Part shown: one piece after another, positions 22,936 to 35,362 of the stretch
Numbering within the stretch: the stretch's first letter is position 1
Layout: each line of letters opens with the position of its first letter
Assembly (NCBI GenBank): GCA_022579005.1
Contig: MU401460.1
Span: 373,886-437,885, forward strand
Direction of reading: 5' to 3'
DNA length: 64,000 nucleotides
DNA from: Poronia punctata
Taxonomy: Eukaryota > Ascomycota > Sordariomycetes > Xylariales > Xylariaceae
Notes under the pieces: model-generated
Database searches by the model: none
What the model was told of the DNA's origin: nothing
Seen by the model: the letters and a program-made list of their open reading frames with translations, nothing else
Translations under genes and position numbers: made by a program

Positions 22936-25688
22936 GACGAATAATCGACTGTGAAGATTAATCAGCTTGAGATCAGGGACTTGGTATGATGAGTTGAACA
23001 GGATGTTGCCTGTCAAACGGTGGGGGAAGAAGAAGAAGAAAAGTGTGTTGTACAAGAAATGAAGGGAAAGGCGAGAGAGAAGTAGGGTGACAAGAGAAGA
23101 GTGCGAGGTAAATATACCTATCTATCAATTCCGGGGAAGCGGTCAAGGCTGCAGTATATAAGCCGCGAGGCTCGTGACAATGGAAAGAATGTACCACCTG
23201 GCAGAATCCGATTGTTATCCAGAAGCAAACAGGTATCCCAAGCCGGTTTAGTACCTACGGAATGCCTTGCAGTCGACGCTCCAAACAAAGTACATATGCG
23301 TGTACACAAGGGGAAGTGTGAAAAAGTGTGAAAAGGTGTGAAAAAGCGTATGGTGCTGCGATGTACAAGGCCGATACACCTTATCCACAGATGACCCGAA
23401 AGATGATGATGTAAGTAGTGGTGAATACCTAGTAGGTACCTACCTACACGTACTTGTATGTGGATGAGAGTGAGTACCTTTGGCACAAGATGCGCGTTAA
23501 CTTCTAGCGGTGGGGTAGCCTGATTAGAGAAGAAGATGGAAGAAGATCTCATAGGGGAAAAATGGGAAGAAGGAGGGAAGGTGAAAAGGGAAAGGGCAAG
23601 TGGATGGCCAATATGTATTTTGAACCTGCAGGTGCGTTTAGGATAACGTCAACTGCAGAGTGTCGACAGTCAGATGTGGCCAGATTCGCACAATACTTCT
23701 AAACTGCAAGAGATATTACCGTAGTAGACATATATTACACATATAAAATAGTTCAAGACTGTTTAGCTCTTGACTGTAGCATAACTTCTTTATGTAGTTG
23801 GTATTTATACATGGAAGTTCTTGAAATCATGATATAAAGAGCATCTAGGGCTGTGGAAAAGCATTACACCAAGGGCCGGGGCAACTTGAATATGCTAGAA
23901 TATTGTACAGCTTAAAAGAGGGCTCAAGGCACATTTGTGCTGTTGTTGGCATGAGATAAAAGTGATGCATACATAGAGCCTAGGATTAAACTATTTTCTC
24001 TTCTAATATGTACTTGAAGGATAAACTGCTTAGATTAGGGCTTCCTATATAATATGTAGCCACCCTTCCTTGCACCTTTACAAGCTTAGACCGGGAGGGG
24101 AAACGCTTAAGCTATCAGCAAATATCAATATCCTAACTACACGATAAAGCGTTGCTTTGTCCTCAAACCTGTTTCTCTGCTGGTGATGCTCTCCTCGACC
24201 TTGAATGCAAGATTGACATGATACGTCTTGCCGTTTTCTGGGACGGCAACACTTTGCTGTCTTGCCTGTCCTAGTTGCTACCTTTAGTATCGACGTCAAC
24301 TTGGTCATAGGTACATGTAACCTAGATACATATACTACCAGGGAAGTAGGTACATACATACATATAGGTAACCAGTGTCAAGTATAAATCACCAAGGTAC
24401 TCCAGAGTGGTACTTCTATCCTCGACGTTCAAAGCCCTAGGTGCCATCACAATAATACCACTAACTATGTATTTGTAGGCACTTGAAGTCTCTAGCAAAA
24501 CTGTATACATACATGTACTGCTTCAACTTACTTTTCTTGTAGCAGTACTGCCTTTTATCCATGGCCAAGTAAAGCAGATGGTCTATCTGCCTTTATCATT
24601 TTTAGACACATATGTTGTTTGACGTTGCTCTTGTAAGGTATAGTCTATGCAAACAAGTCGGCTCCTGATCACAATAATTAATTGCACCCTGTAATAATAG
24701 CCCAACCGTCTCTGTCAACTCTGATCAATGTCCTTCTGACATGGACAACTCAACAACAGGCATTCAGCACATGATCTACTATAACCGCCATATACACCAC
24801 ATCTACTTGCATCGTATATAGGTACTTACATATTCAAGACAAAAGGAGACTGGCCCCACTTACCTAGTGTTTAAGGGTAGGTCTTTTTCCTAGGGGTAGA
24901 AGAAGCTCCTCACACCACCTCATAGTCCAAAAAAAGTGATTTGTTCCTTTTGTCATTATTGACGTTGCAAAAAAAGCAACCCTTGCATTTAACTACACAT
25001 GAGGTGTGTATATGTTATAGTCTATCATAAGAGGAAAACCGGTGCACCAAGGCGCAAGAACCACGCATTGTGATTATCAGACATAGATTTGCAGGCGTAC
25101 AGATACGGCAAGTTCTGCTCCATAAGGTCATGCAAAGGCCATTAGAGAGAGAGATTATTAAAACATTACTTATTCCACTAGATTCCATTCCATGAAATCT
25201 GCATATATGGGTGGTATATAATAGGAAAAGAAAAGGAGACTAGATCATGGAAATCAACTTGTTCCTGACCACCGTCCTATTAAAATACAGTGAGCCTCAT
25301 AAGACCTTGAAAGACGATGACAAATGATGCTAGGTTATGATGTCATTAGATTCATTCCGGCCCTTTATAAACGCCTGCCTTCTGCCATTGTCGATGCGCT
25401 ATAGTATGTATGTCGCGATATCCAGGCAGAACTAATAAGAAAAGGTTTAGCAGCCCCCATACCATTCTATCCGACCGACCCATGCTGACGAAGTAACGAA
25501 ATCTCTGAAACAAAGCGCTTGCCTGAGGTGACCCCGGGGAATCTTCGAGGACCGAGAGGAAAAAACATTTCGGGGTGTCCTAGAACCCCTGGTGTCCCTG
25601 CATGTAGCAGAGACGGGGATTTGTGTGTATGGGAAGATATCAAATTTTAGGGTTCCGTATCTTCGGAACAGATGCCTGGCCTTCCTCT
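22936..25688. other. Intergenic, 2.75 kb, AT-rich
   Basis: No gene supported on either strand. Contains an imperfect GTGTGAAAAA repeat at about 23315-23347 and frequent AT-rich and TACATA words. It includes the promoter of the large unknown gene and the 3' flank of the She3-like gene. Confidence 0.5.
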
Positions 25689-27177
25689 CTAGTCGGCCCA
25701 GTCGGTGTGGCGTTTAACTTGAAGCGCCCATTTTAATTTATCCAGCACTTTCTTTGCCTCGTCCAGCGTCTTTTGTTGCTCTTCCTCCCTCTTGCGAGCA
25801 TTGGCCTTGATATCCTGCAAGGCTACCTCTTGCTGGCGTTTGTAGTCCTCGAATTTCTGGGTTATCTCCTCTTTCTGCCTCTGCAGATCGCGGATATTGC
25901 CGTCTTGTTGGTCGCAGAGATCGCGTAGGACGCTGATCTTTTCATCGTCTCTCCGCCTCTCTTCAACGAGTTCTCGGATCCTTCCGTCCATGGCCACCAT
26001 CGATCGCTTAACCTCTTCACCCTGGTCTCTCCAATGCGACGATATGGCGTTGTATCTTCCTTCCATTAGCGCGGCATGAGCGGTGGCCTCTTCAACTTTA
26101 GTTTTGGCGTCATTACGAGCTGCTTCCATCTCATCTCGCCATATCCGCTCTCTTTCTTGGGCGTCTGCGGTGCGTTTCTTTTCCAGCTCAACAGCACTTT
26201 GTAGATGTTCGACTTGACGTTCTTTCCGGCTCAATAAGGTCTTGGTAACATTGGCCTCAAGCAAACGCGACTCGTACTCCGAGATCATCCGCTCCATTTT
26301 ATCTTCAACCAGCTTTGCAGCCTGTTTTGATTCTTCCGACTTCATTCTCTCGATCTTTAGGTCGCGCTTTAATATCTCGTTGTCAGACACCAGCTTGTTT
26401 ATCACCCGGCCGGTCTTTCCTAGGCCGGCCTTGCCTATTGTGCTGTCCCATTGGGCCGATCCCTCGCGGCCGTCGTCGGCTTGTGATGATTCAGGCGCAT
26501 GTAGGTAGTTGTCTGTGCCGTTCTCCCTGGGCTTCGGGGTCGCATCGTTGGAGGACATTGTCGAAGCCGGGTTTTGGGACCACGTCATAGTGGGATTTGA
26601 AGATTTCGAGTTCAACCTTGGAGCAGATGGAGCAGAAGCTTGGTGTGACTGGGAAGCGTATGATGCTCCACTAACATTACTGTAAACAGAACTGGCAAAC
26701 CCACTGTTACGGGTGGACGGGGGTTCGGAAGAAGAGGTGTTCGAAAGGTTGCTTGTGCTCCGAACAGTGCGTATCGTGGGAGTATGGCCGTGGTTGTGCG
26801 TCAAATCATGGGCTGCGGCGTCTGGGTGCAGAGAGTTCATTCCGCTCTTGGAGACAGGCGCAATATTCGGCGTTGATTTAACGGGCAGGTTCGCAGCAGT
26901 ATTTAAAGAGGGACCTGTCCAAACATGATATTTGTTAGTCATGCTATCCATTCTGTGCTTGAACAGTTCAATAGCTTGCTTTGTCGGGATGTAAACAGTG
27001 AAGGAGGTACAAAGGTTCATGACATCCCCTATGTTGAGCCCTCTGGGGAATGAATAAATACGGGGGACATAGGAGGTCGGACATACAGGTATCAACGTCG
27101 CTAGCAGCGTTATTAGTAGGTGAGGCGCTATGCGTTGGCTTATGTCTTGTTTTCGACCTGTGTAACAAACTGGGCAT
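25689..27177 (-). CDS. She3-like coiled-coil protein
   Basis: Two exons, 27177-27087 and 27040-25689, giving 480 residues. The intron is GTATGT..CAGAG, 46 nt, and the phase is conserved. Residues 1-85 hold a compact conserved-looking block (ASDVDTWLNIGDVMNLCTSF, ELFKHRMDSMTNKYHVW). Residues ~85-230 are Ser/Asn-rich and disordered. Residues ~235-475 form one long coiled coil rich in Lys/Glu/Arg (NKLVSDNEILKRDLKIERMK onward). This layout matches proteins that filamentous fungi databases label as SWI5-dependent HO expression protein 3. In yeast She3 is the adaptor between myosin V and localised mRNAs. The mRNA-transport role here is inference, since the resemblance rests on the coiled coil. ATG 27177 was chosen because it alone gives an open frame through the short intron. 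Confidence 0.72.
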
Positions 27178-28641
27178 TTCTAGACGAGTCTTGTTGCAGG
27201 AATCAGGGTCAGGTTTTGAGTGACGGATTCATGCGACGGTTCGATAGTAGTTAAGTGGTAAAGCCTCTGCTAATGAGAGTGTAACAAGCGGGAGGCTGCG
27301 CGATCACGATCTTCTACCAATGTTCTTTGCCATTCAGGGTTTTGCCAGAAAAGCCCAAGGCAGATGTGCAAGACTGGAAAATAGAATCGAACGGTAGTTG
27401 ACGTATAACGGGAGGTTCAGGAAGACGGCAGCAGGGGCAGTCTAGGTTGTATGCAAATACAACTTGTATTTGTCCTGGTAACGAAACGATACGAGGACAG
27501 CCGTTCTCTCCTATTAACACAATATTTATCGAGCGACAAGGATGAGGGTCAGAACATCAGACCCCCATGGTTTGAGGGAGTGCAGGTCTGAAGTGTATTT
27601 AACACCGATTCCAGGAATACGAGCAAAAAGCATAGGTAGGCCGTAAGTTGGTGAATGTAAATGCGACAAAACCCTGGCAATATCGTCGCTATCGTGTTGT
27701 TTATTGTTGATGTTGATTTTGACGGTCGCCAATCGACACGGCCTGAAAGCTTGGTTCTTCCTGATGGGCAAATTTGGCTAACAGTTCTAAGTTCTTTCCG
27801 GTTTCCTGATGTCCATTAATTGGGTTCTGTACAGTTGGATTTCTGGGGTCCTGGGGGTTTCAGTCATGTCTACAACATGTCCCCTGCATGATCTAAGAAA
27901 AGCATAGGCCAATCATCTACCGCCGACTTTGCAACAAGACTAAAATATCTCCTTTGCACTTACTATAAGCAGTATTTACGTATGTCAAAATGCATACTTA
28001 TTGCCTAGATAGGTAAGATGTGGGCAGAAACCAGGTGTACTTGTTCTATTACAAGTAGCACTAGCACAATAGCCTTGGGCTAGCTGGCCAGGTATTACCT
28101 GTTCGAGTATGTATGTAGGACACGTGCTCAGGCCTTGTCTCTTGTGTCTAGCTAGCCCAGGTAGGTTTAGAAGTCTTGGAATTCTCAGAATGCGGTGCCT
28201 GACGTAAAGACATACCTAACCTAGCCCCTACCTTACCATCTCAAACACCTATTTTCACATGTGCCAGTGTTGGGCTATAATATTGTAGATATTAAAATAC
28301 ACCCACTTGGGCACAAGGGACCTAATCTTCGAGAACAAAGGTATACAGGTTCCTGCTAATTACTTCGGTTTATGGTGCATGTAATCTTACCAGATATGCG
28401 TGTAGGAGACATAATTACCCAAGACTGATACCAAACCGACGTCATGTCGGCGTGGGTTAGTCTAGAAGTTGTCTGCTGGAAGGTGGTAATTTGCTTTTGA
28501 GGGCATACGCATGTTCATTTGGGCATGATCCATGAACAGCAAATGAGGTCAAAAACAGTCCATCAAAAAAAAAACCAGGCAGACCCGAGACGTCAAAATT
28601 GTCCAAAATAAAGTATTTCGAATTTCTGTCTTATAGAACTA
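27178..28641. other. Intergenic, no gene seen
   Basis: Upstream region of the She3-like gene and 3' flank of SEC20. Short frames only; TAGGTA/TACCTA words at about 28010, 28160 and 28210. Confidence 0.5.
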
Positions 28642-30009
28642 CTATAGCTCATCCCTCATTCTGTATTCTTCACCCGACGGCCCTTCCATCATCCTCTTCT
28701 TGGGATTTGGTAATTCCCATGGCTCGCGCTCCCTCAAAATAGTTTCCTCGTCCTTATTCACTTCTTCTACTACTTCTGCTTCAGGGTCCAGGGAGTCTTC
28801 CATTTCATTCATTTCCTCTTCCATTTCGTCCACAACCTTGGCAATGTGTTCCATTACCAGATCTTCCTGTGCCGCGGCCTGTGACTCGGCAGGGGGGTTA
28901 TTTATGTTGACCTTGATAGTAGGTACGTCTTTGTTGTTCATATAAGCTTCTTGTTGTTGTTGTTGCAAGTTGGATTCTAGCGACGCCGACTCCGACTGGA
29001 CCGGCGACCCGCGCAACCCAACCGCTTTAGAGATGCCGAGGCCCGTCTTAAAAACTAGCTTTAAGGGTAACCAGACCAACCACCATGTCGGGCCCCATAA
29101 AAGGCGGCGGAAGATGAGCCAGCTCACGGTGACTGCTAGGAGGTAGAAGGCAGACTGCAGGTACCAGGTGTCGGACTTCTGGCTCTTCAGCAGGGTGCCG
29201 AGCAGGGCGCGCGAGTTAGACAGCATGGTGTCCAGGCCGGAGTAGTTCTCTGACAGTTGGGCCAGCGCCTCGGTGGATTCTTTTAGGGTGTTATGCGCGA
29301 AGTCGCTCTTGGCCAGCTCAGCGGCCATCATGTCGTGCGTCCTCCTCATCGACTGCGTCACATCGTGGCTGGCGCTGATCATCTGTTCCTCTTTGGACAT
29401 TTCTGTCGTCCGCTGTTTGCGGCGGCGGGGAAAGGGCACCGTCGTCGGCGTGGGTACACTCGTTGGGGTGGCCGTAGTAGTCGGTGCCGGAGATGATGCG
29501 CCTGATCGAGGATTCGAGAAGGACGCATATAGTATCTCCCGTTCGCGCCGCTGGGCTTCTCGTAAATTGTGTTTCGCTGCAATCTGAGCTTTTCGGAAGT
29601 ATTTGCGGCAACTATTCAAGACAAATCAGCCTCGTAAATTCCCGTTGAAGAAGTGAAAGCGATCAACAACTTACTCTCGCAACTCCTCCTCGAGACGCGA
29701 GGCGCCGTCTTTCAACCGGTCCTTGTCATGATGGAGCGCACTGCCAGATTTCCCAGGATGTATATCAATGATCTCCTCCTGCAATAACTCAAGTTCTTCT
29801 TCCTGCTCCCGCAATATCTGATTGATTTCCGAGCTCAGCTCCGCAGCGACATTATCGTCCTCGGGAGCGCCAATCGGCACGGAGCCGGGCTCAAAATTCG
29901 AGTTGGCGAGCCGGTCGATGAGCTCCTTAAGCTGAGCCGTCGCCTCTTGTAGAGTATTCAGCCGATCGAACAAGTCAGCAAACCGCTTGTCTAGGGACTC
30001 GACGGACAT
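28642..30009 (-). CDS. SEC20: SNARE protein Sec20 (ER t-SNARE, BNIP1 family)
   Basis: Two exons, 30009-29675 and 29611-28642, giving 434 residues; intron GTAAGT..AATAG, 63 nt. The N-terminal half is coiled coil (SLDKRFADLFDRLNTLQEAT). A SNARE-like heptad region around residues 180-245 (MRRTHDMMAAELAKSDFAHN.., LAQLSENYSGLDTMLSNSR) precedes a membrane anchor at ~262-282 (YLQSAFYLLAVTVSWLIF). An acidic lumenal tail ends in RDEL. Sec20 acts with Ufe1, Use1 and Sec22 in Golgi-to-ER retrograde fusion. Yeast Sec20 also ends with an ER-retrieval tetrapeptide, which supports the call. It is divergent from the mL53 gene across 0.9 kb. Confidence 0.88.
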
Positions 30010-30923
30010 TTTTTTAGCGGCGGCGTAAGTCTCTTTGGGAGGCTTTTAAACGTTGATAAATCCGACAGCTGTCATTAAAGATTGTCCCGCAGTATGTGTA
30101 ACCGTGCCTTCGATCTACCAAGTCCTAAAACTCGAACTGGGTTAGGTGCCTTTCACTCAATGGTTTCTGTCAAAAACAAGCGCCAGAAGCGAGATTGATT
30201 AATTGATTCAAAGTATAAAATTGTAGAGTGAACAAGTGAGTTGAGCTGATATACAGAGGCACTGCCGCCTTGCTCTTGGGCTTGTCTTGCCTGAAATTTA
30301 TTATACATACGTGTAGATAGGCCGTAGGGTGAAAGTGCTGTCTGTACTTTTGCCTTCAATTCCATGCAATTGCAACGTGTTGCTCCTGTGGGTCCCGACT
30401 CCCGAGTGACGTCCTTCAGGGTTCCTGACAGGGATAATGTACGTACCTCCGCCATACATCAAACTTTACAGCTCAACTTTTGCCACCAGGACCTCGAGTT
30501 ACACCGCCACAACTTTTTCACAGCTCTCTCCGACAGGAAGGCCTGCACCAGCCACACCCATGAGCATCGCGAAAACATTTGGAGATAGGTAGCTACGATC
30601 TGAAGATCCCCCAGATCTCCGGACCTCGAGGCGCAGATTAGGTACCAAATCAGCAACACCCCTTCCTTAGAAAACCACCAATTGGTCCCGTCCTGCTAGT
30701 CAGCCATCGACCAAGTCGACTCGCGCAGGTAAGTCGGAATAGGTAGCATACCACACCTCCATCGATCAGAGCAATCGCCAAAAATACAAGTCCCTAACTG
30801 ACAACGCAAAAGACTAGATATCTTATATTCAACAATACAAACCAACCCTTCCCCGACGATAATAAACTAAACCCTTCGAATACCTACCTACCTACCCAAA
30901 TCCAACACCCCTTTTTGCCCAAA
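30010..30923. promoter_or_regulatory. Shared upstream region of SEC20 and mL53 genes
   Basis: Divergent promoter interval. The part before the mL53 start has pyrimidine-rich sequence and CTACCTACCTACC at about 30885-30897. No defined factor site is recognised. Confidence 0.45.
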
Positions 30924-31301
30924 ATGATAACCCGCTTCATCACCGAGGTGAAGACCAAGTTCAACCCCTTCTCCATGCGGTCACGAGCCACGAGGCTATT
31001 CCTCAGCTATCTACCCCCTAATGCCCGGAACCAAGGCATGCAGATAACCACGAAGCTACTACCTCGGACATCTACCGAGCCCAATTCCTTGGTTGTCAAA
31101 TTCAGTGCGTTTTTCCCCGGAAAATGCGCTTGCTTGCTTTCTCTTCCCCCTTCCTATTATTAACTTTATCCCTCCCCAAAAACAGAAGACGGCAAGACAA
31201 TGGATCTAAACGGCGAGGTCCTCGGTATCAAAGGCATCATTGAAGAAGTAGACAGACATTCCCGCGCTCTACAGAAACAGGCCGATCTATCCGACGGTTA
31301 A
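30924..31301 (+). CDS. MRPL44: Mitochondrial large-subunit ribosomal protein mL53 (MRPL44 family)
   Basis: Two exons, 30924-31104 and 31186-31301, giving 98 residues; intron GTGCGT..AACAG of 81 nt, phase 1. The sequence MITRFITEVKTKFNPFSMRS, SYLPPNARNQGM and GIKGIIEEVDRHSRAL matches the fungal mL53 pattern, and the length is usual for it. mL53 is a mitochondria-specific component of the 54S ribosomal subunit. The N terminus is basic and can serve for import. The gene is convergent with the pyrophosphatase gene. Confidence 0.9.
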
Positions 31302-31947
31302 GGAAAAAAACTAAGGAAGAGAGAAAAGAGAGAGAAATAATAATAACGAGAAACATAAACCCGATTTTCTGTACATCTACCTATATCAGCATTCAACCAG
31401 GCGTTAATTTGGTTTTTCCTCCACAAATGTAAATTACATGTACGCTTATATAACTGCCGAGCGCTTTGCAATACTACTTGGTCGGATGGGTAGAGAAAAA
31501 TGAACATTAGGAGGCTTAGCGATGAATCAGCCAAAGCATCCGATATCTTGTGCGCGCAAGATTATATACGTGTCTGGTTTTACACTGTCCCTACTTGAGC
31601 CGGAGTCCTGCTTACGGAGCCTGGGCTAGATGTACGGGATAGTCACTACTTTATTAGGTTTATGTATTTAGGAATATGTCGGAGGAAAGAGCAGCATGTA
31701 GACACTTGATACTGGATATCTCTAATATTGTTGCTCCAGAAGTTCGCATCCCATACGCCAATTTTAACCCTTATCCGACTATTATTCCTAGCAGTTTGAG
31801 TGTGGTAGAATACCTCCCACTCAAGCTACTAAAATCGCAGGAGGGGTGATGGCTAGGGACCAGATTGCTTCTTAAGACAACCATCTGTATTTCATTATCA
31901 ACACGTGTGCACATTTTTTTGTCTATGTCCAGCCCATGCTTTTAAAC
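31302..31947. other. Intergenic between convergent genes
   Basis: 3' flanks of mL53 and pyrophosphatase; no gene seen. Confidence 0.5.
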
Positions 31948-32926
31948 TTAGGCAGCGGCGCCGCTGATGAAGAACCACTTGTCGATCGAGCTATCGATAG
32001 GCTCAGGGGCAAGGTTCTCATTGGCGGGGATAGGAGGTAGCTGCTCAGGAGAGACACGGCTCGGGGAGTGGGCGACAGTCAAGTTGGTACTACAACAATT
32101 GTCAGTATGTCAGGTTCTAGACTGATAGGGCAAAAAGACCTACGTAGAGACACCGCCGGGCTGTGTCTTTCCGGTGATAAGCTTCTCCCAAGCCTCTGCG
32201 CATTCGCGAATAACGTCCATGGCATAACTATGAGTTTCGTTAACGATCGCTGTTGTATGAAAAAGGGCAAGAGATAACATACGCCTTGTTCTTGCACTCG
32301 CCGGTGAAGGCGAACTGGTTCTCCGGCTTTCCGTCGGGGATTTTGTAGATACGGAACCACTCGTTGGTGGCGCGGAGGAGACCTGGCAGGTGGCGCTCGA
32401 CATCCTCAACGTCGTTGAGCTTGTTGGCCAGGGGGTCCTTGACATCAACGACAATGACCTTCCAGTCGGTCTCTTCCTCATCCAGGAGGGCCATCACGCC
32501 GAGGACCTTGACTTGCTTGACCTGACCAGGGTAGCCGACAAGCTCGCCAATCTCGCAGACGTCGAGAGGGTCGTTGTCGCCCTTGGCCTTGGTCTCAGGG
32601 TGGATAGAGTTGGGGTCTTCCCAGGTCTATTTATAGAAGCAATAGAAGTTAATGGTTGCTCACGTGCCCATATCTAAAAGATATAGACCAGATAACATGG
32701 GGTCTTGAGCTATGGGCTTACCTGGGGGAAAGCTCCATAGTTCCACAGGTATCCCTTATGGGGAAAGCAGTTGCGGACAAATCGAAGCTTGCCCTTCTTT
32801 ACATCCTGCTTGATGGGGTTGAGCAGCTCATCCTTGGAGATCTAAAGGGAATAAATATTAGCAAGGGTACCCGGAAAAAAGCAATGGCAATGGCAATAGC
32901 TAGAAAGTCAAACTCCCTCAAAGAAG

Positions 32927-32966
<40 letters not shown>

Positions 32967-33686
32967 AATAAATACCTCGAGCTTGGCATTGGTCCATCTC
33001 GGGATTTCTACAATCATGTTGAGAATGGTCTGCTCCTGGTTGGCGTAGAGAGGGATATCGTGGAAAGGCGAGATCGGGACACCATCCTTCTCGAAGTAGA
33101 CGCGGTGCTCCAGAGTGTTCGGCGCAGCGACCTTGCGAACGCTGTAAGGGGAAGCCATTGTAGAACTCCGTTCGGCAGCGGGCTTGTGTAGGTTTGGATC
33201 GAAGGAGGAAGAAGGCGAGCTCGAAAAATGACGAGCAAGCTGAACTGAACGTTGGGACGCTATGGTGACGGCGGGAGAGGATTTACTTAAAGCAGACGTC
33301 GATAAAAAGGAGGGGGAGGGGATGGCTGTGGCGTTGGAGGGATCAATTGCTGCAGCTTGCGTGTGTAACGGATGCAGATTGGCTGTCTGGCAGGTGTTTG
33401 ACGTGGTGCTGCTAGGGGTGAAGGAGGGGTGGTGGTGGGAGGATTGGGAACGATAACCACCTGCAACCGTTGACGGAGGGGGAGGGGTTATGGTGTTCCT
33501 GGGCCTGTAGAGCCCCGCCGACAAACGGGGCCCGGCTGAGTGATTGGACCGCGGTATGGAGCTTGTTACTAGCTGTCTAAACGGTTGTGCGAGAGCTTGA
33601 GGGTGATGTTGTTTCGCTGGTTGTCCCGCTAGTGTGGGCACCCGAAATCGCCTTTGCAGAATTTGCTCGATAGCTCGTGATGACAT
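31948..33686 (-). CDS. IPP1: Inorganic pyrophosphatase, possibly with a mitochondrial N-terminal extension
   Basis: Five exons on the minus strand: 33686-32976, 32841-32722, 32626-32283, 32227-32144 and 32089-31948, 466 residues from the upstream ATG. Catalysis: hydrolysis of diphosphate to two phosphates. The family signature DNDPLDV is present, as are [20 protein letters not shown] and [14 protein letters not shown]. From the internal ATG at 33158 ([20 protein letters not shown]) the product is 290 residues, the normal size of the cytosolic enzyme. The 176 residues upstream are open, basic and Ser/Ala/Arg-rich ([20 protein letters not shown]), like a mitochondrial import sequence. One gene could thus supply both compartments through alternative starts; otherwise the upstream frame is untranslated leader. 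Exon 1 is followed by a GA microsatellite in the intron. Confidence 0.93.
32932..32963. repeat. GA dinucleotide microsatellite
   Basis: An (AG)n tract of about 30 bases just inside the first intron of the pyrophosphatase gene. Confidence 0.9.
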
Positions 33687-34872
33687 CGCGTCACTTTTTA
33701 GGTGGTTTGGTTTACCGTGACAAGAAATTGAGCCTCCTTCTATGTATCCGGGAAAATGAGGAACTAGATTTTATTCTACAAAGAAAACAAACAACAAGAA
33801 ATTGCAATTAATACTATAATATAAACAGTTACAATGGGGGCATTGATAACCTCGCCTTTTGCTCCGGTAGGCTGGCTATCTACTCGTGGAATCCGATGGC
33901 CTAGGAACAAATTCAAACTTTTTCGTTTTCTGCTCCTTTTTCTCGGGTGGATGGAGAACGGGAATTATGAGCTCTAGCCCGCGGCACTTGCCAACCAGGC
34001 CTATTCCCAATCCATAGAACTGTGGCTGGTACAGTTACCTTTCCTGGACATAATATCATGTGTGCCACCCGAAACCTCAGCGTTATTTTTCTCAGTCCAG
34101 CCACATCACGCAACTTGAAGCCATCATCAGCTTCACAACAGTTGCATGTTTAGTATTATATATGGCGCGACAATCAATGCAAATACTCGATGCGTCAAAT
34201 CCTTATCTCATATGTTCTAACGGTCTTATCATGAATGACACCTTCTCTTTATCATGCACCTCCCCATTTTTAATGCCAGAGCAGCAGCTCCAACAACTTA
34301 TCTCGACGCTCGCCATTATTTCCCTAAGCTCCATAATAAAGGCATAAAGGCCAAGCTCACAATATAATAAAGTTACTCAGTATAATGCGATGTTACTCGT
34401 AGTTTGAGAAGCGCAGCAGACATGATATCCGCTTCGCATTATCTACGAGTAGGCCAGGTATCAAAACTTAGTCACCGCCCACGTCATGTAGTTATGCCAT
34501 GATATTTACTAGATATCTAGGTACTGCCCAGTATACTATCCCTATCAAGCGCACTAAAAATGCTGGTATCTTGTCACACGCCAACGACTCCTACACGTAG
34601 CGAACAACACACACTTCCACTACTCCCTCAAGTACCCCGGAATGGCAACAATGCCAGAAGTAGTCGAGTTCATCTATTTGGAAGACGGCTTTCCCCAAAA
34701 TCAATGGGTATGCTTTCCTTGATCTAGCCCGTGAAGAAAGCATGGGCTACTTTGTTGCATGTAAATCCACCCCCGCACGTCAAGTGTAACGTACGATGGA
34801 GATGATGTAGGCAAGCCCAATCTGCAATACACAGCGTCTCTTGGTTTCTAGCCGGCATAGAGCTAAGCTAGC
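33687..34872. other. Intergenic, no gene seen
   Basis: Upstream region of the pyrophosphatase gene, followed by AT-rich spacer. A plus-strand ATG at about 34642 opens a 26-codon frame with a good GTATGC donor inside it, but no downstream exon was found. Confidence 0.4.
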
Positions 34873-35362
34873 TCACTGTGCTTCTGTGCTCCAGCAATCA
34901 CTGGCTTGGACGGAAATCTTCATTTCCCCATCCAGTCGCCGGCAAATTGAAGACGTATAGAACAGCATCCGATATGAACCGACCCCGTCAATACCGGGCT
35001 TGATGGAAGGAGCCAACTCTCCTCCCATTTTTTGGCCCTCTCTCATCGTAAACAGGAAGGGAACAGAACAACTGGTCTTGGGATAGTTGGCCACGTCCCT
35101 AATCAGTCCGTACTACGCTCCTCCTCACGACATTCTCGCGTCGGGGGCTGATATGTAGAGTAACCGATTGTGGCCAACACGCGCAGAAGCCAGACGATGA
35201 ATACTCGCAACAAAGGCATCTTCCATAATTGGGTGTTCCTCATCATCTTCACGAGATAGAATGAGGCGTTGGTGTCTTGTACTGGGTCGCTCAATAGCTT
35301 CGGTGAAGTCCATCAACCAGGGAGGGATCTGTCTGCGTACGTAGTGGCCTGTTCCCTGTATA
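34873..35362 (-). pseudogene. Unidentified coding remnant, two open blocks out of frame
   Basis: On the minus strand an acceptor-like ACAG at about 35360 is followed by a 77-codon block GTGHYVRRQIPPWLMDFTEA.. to ..LLYISAPDARMS and a stop. A second block starts near 35096 in another frame (DVANYPKTSCSVPFLFTMRE.. to ..SDCWSTEAQ, stop at 34873). Only about 30 bases separate them, too few for a normal intron, so a frameshift or a decayed exon junction is likely. Codon content looks protein-like, but I recognise no family. Confidence 0.35.
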
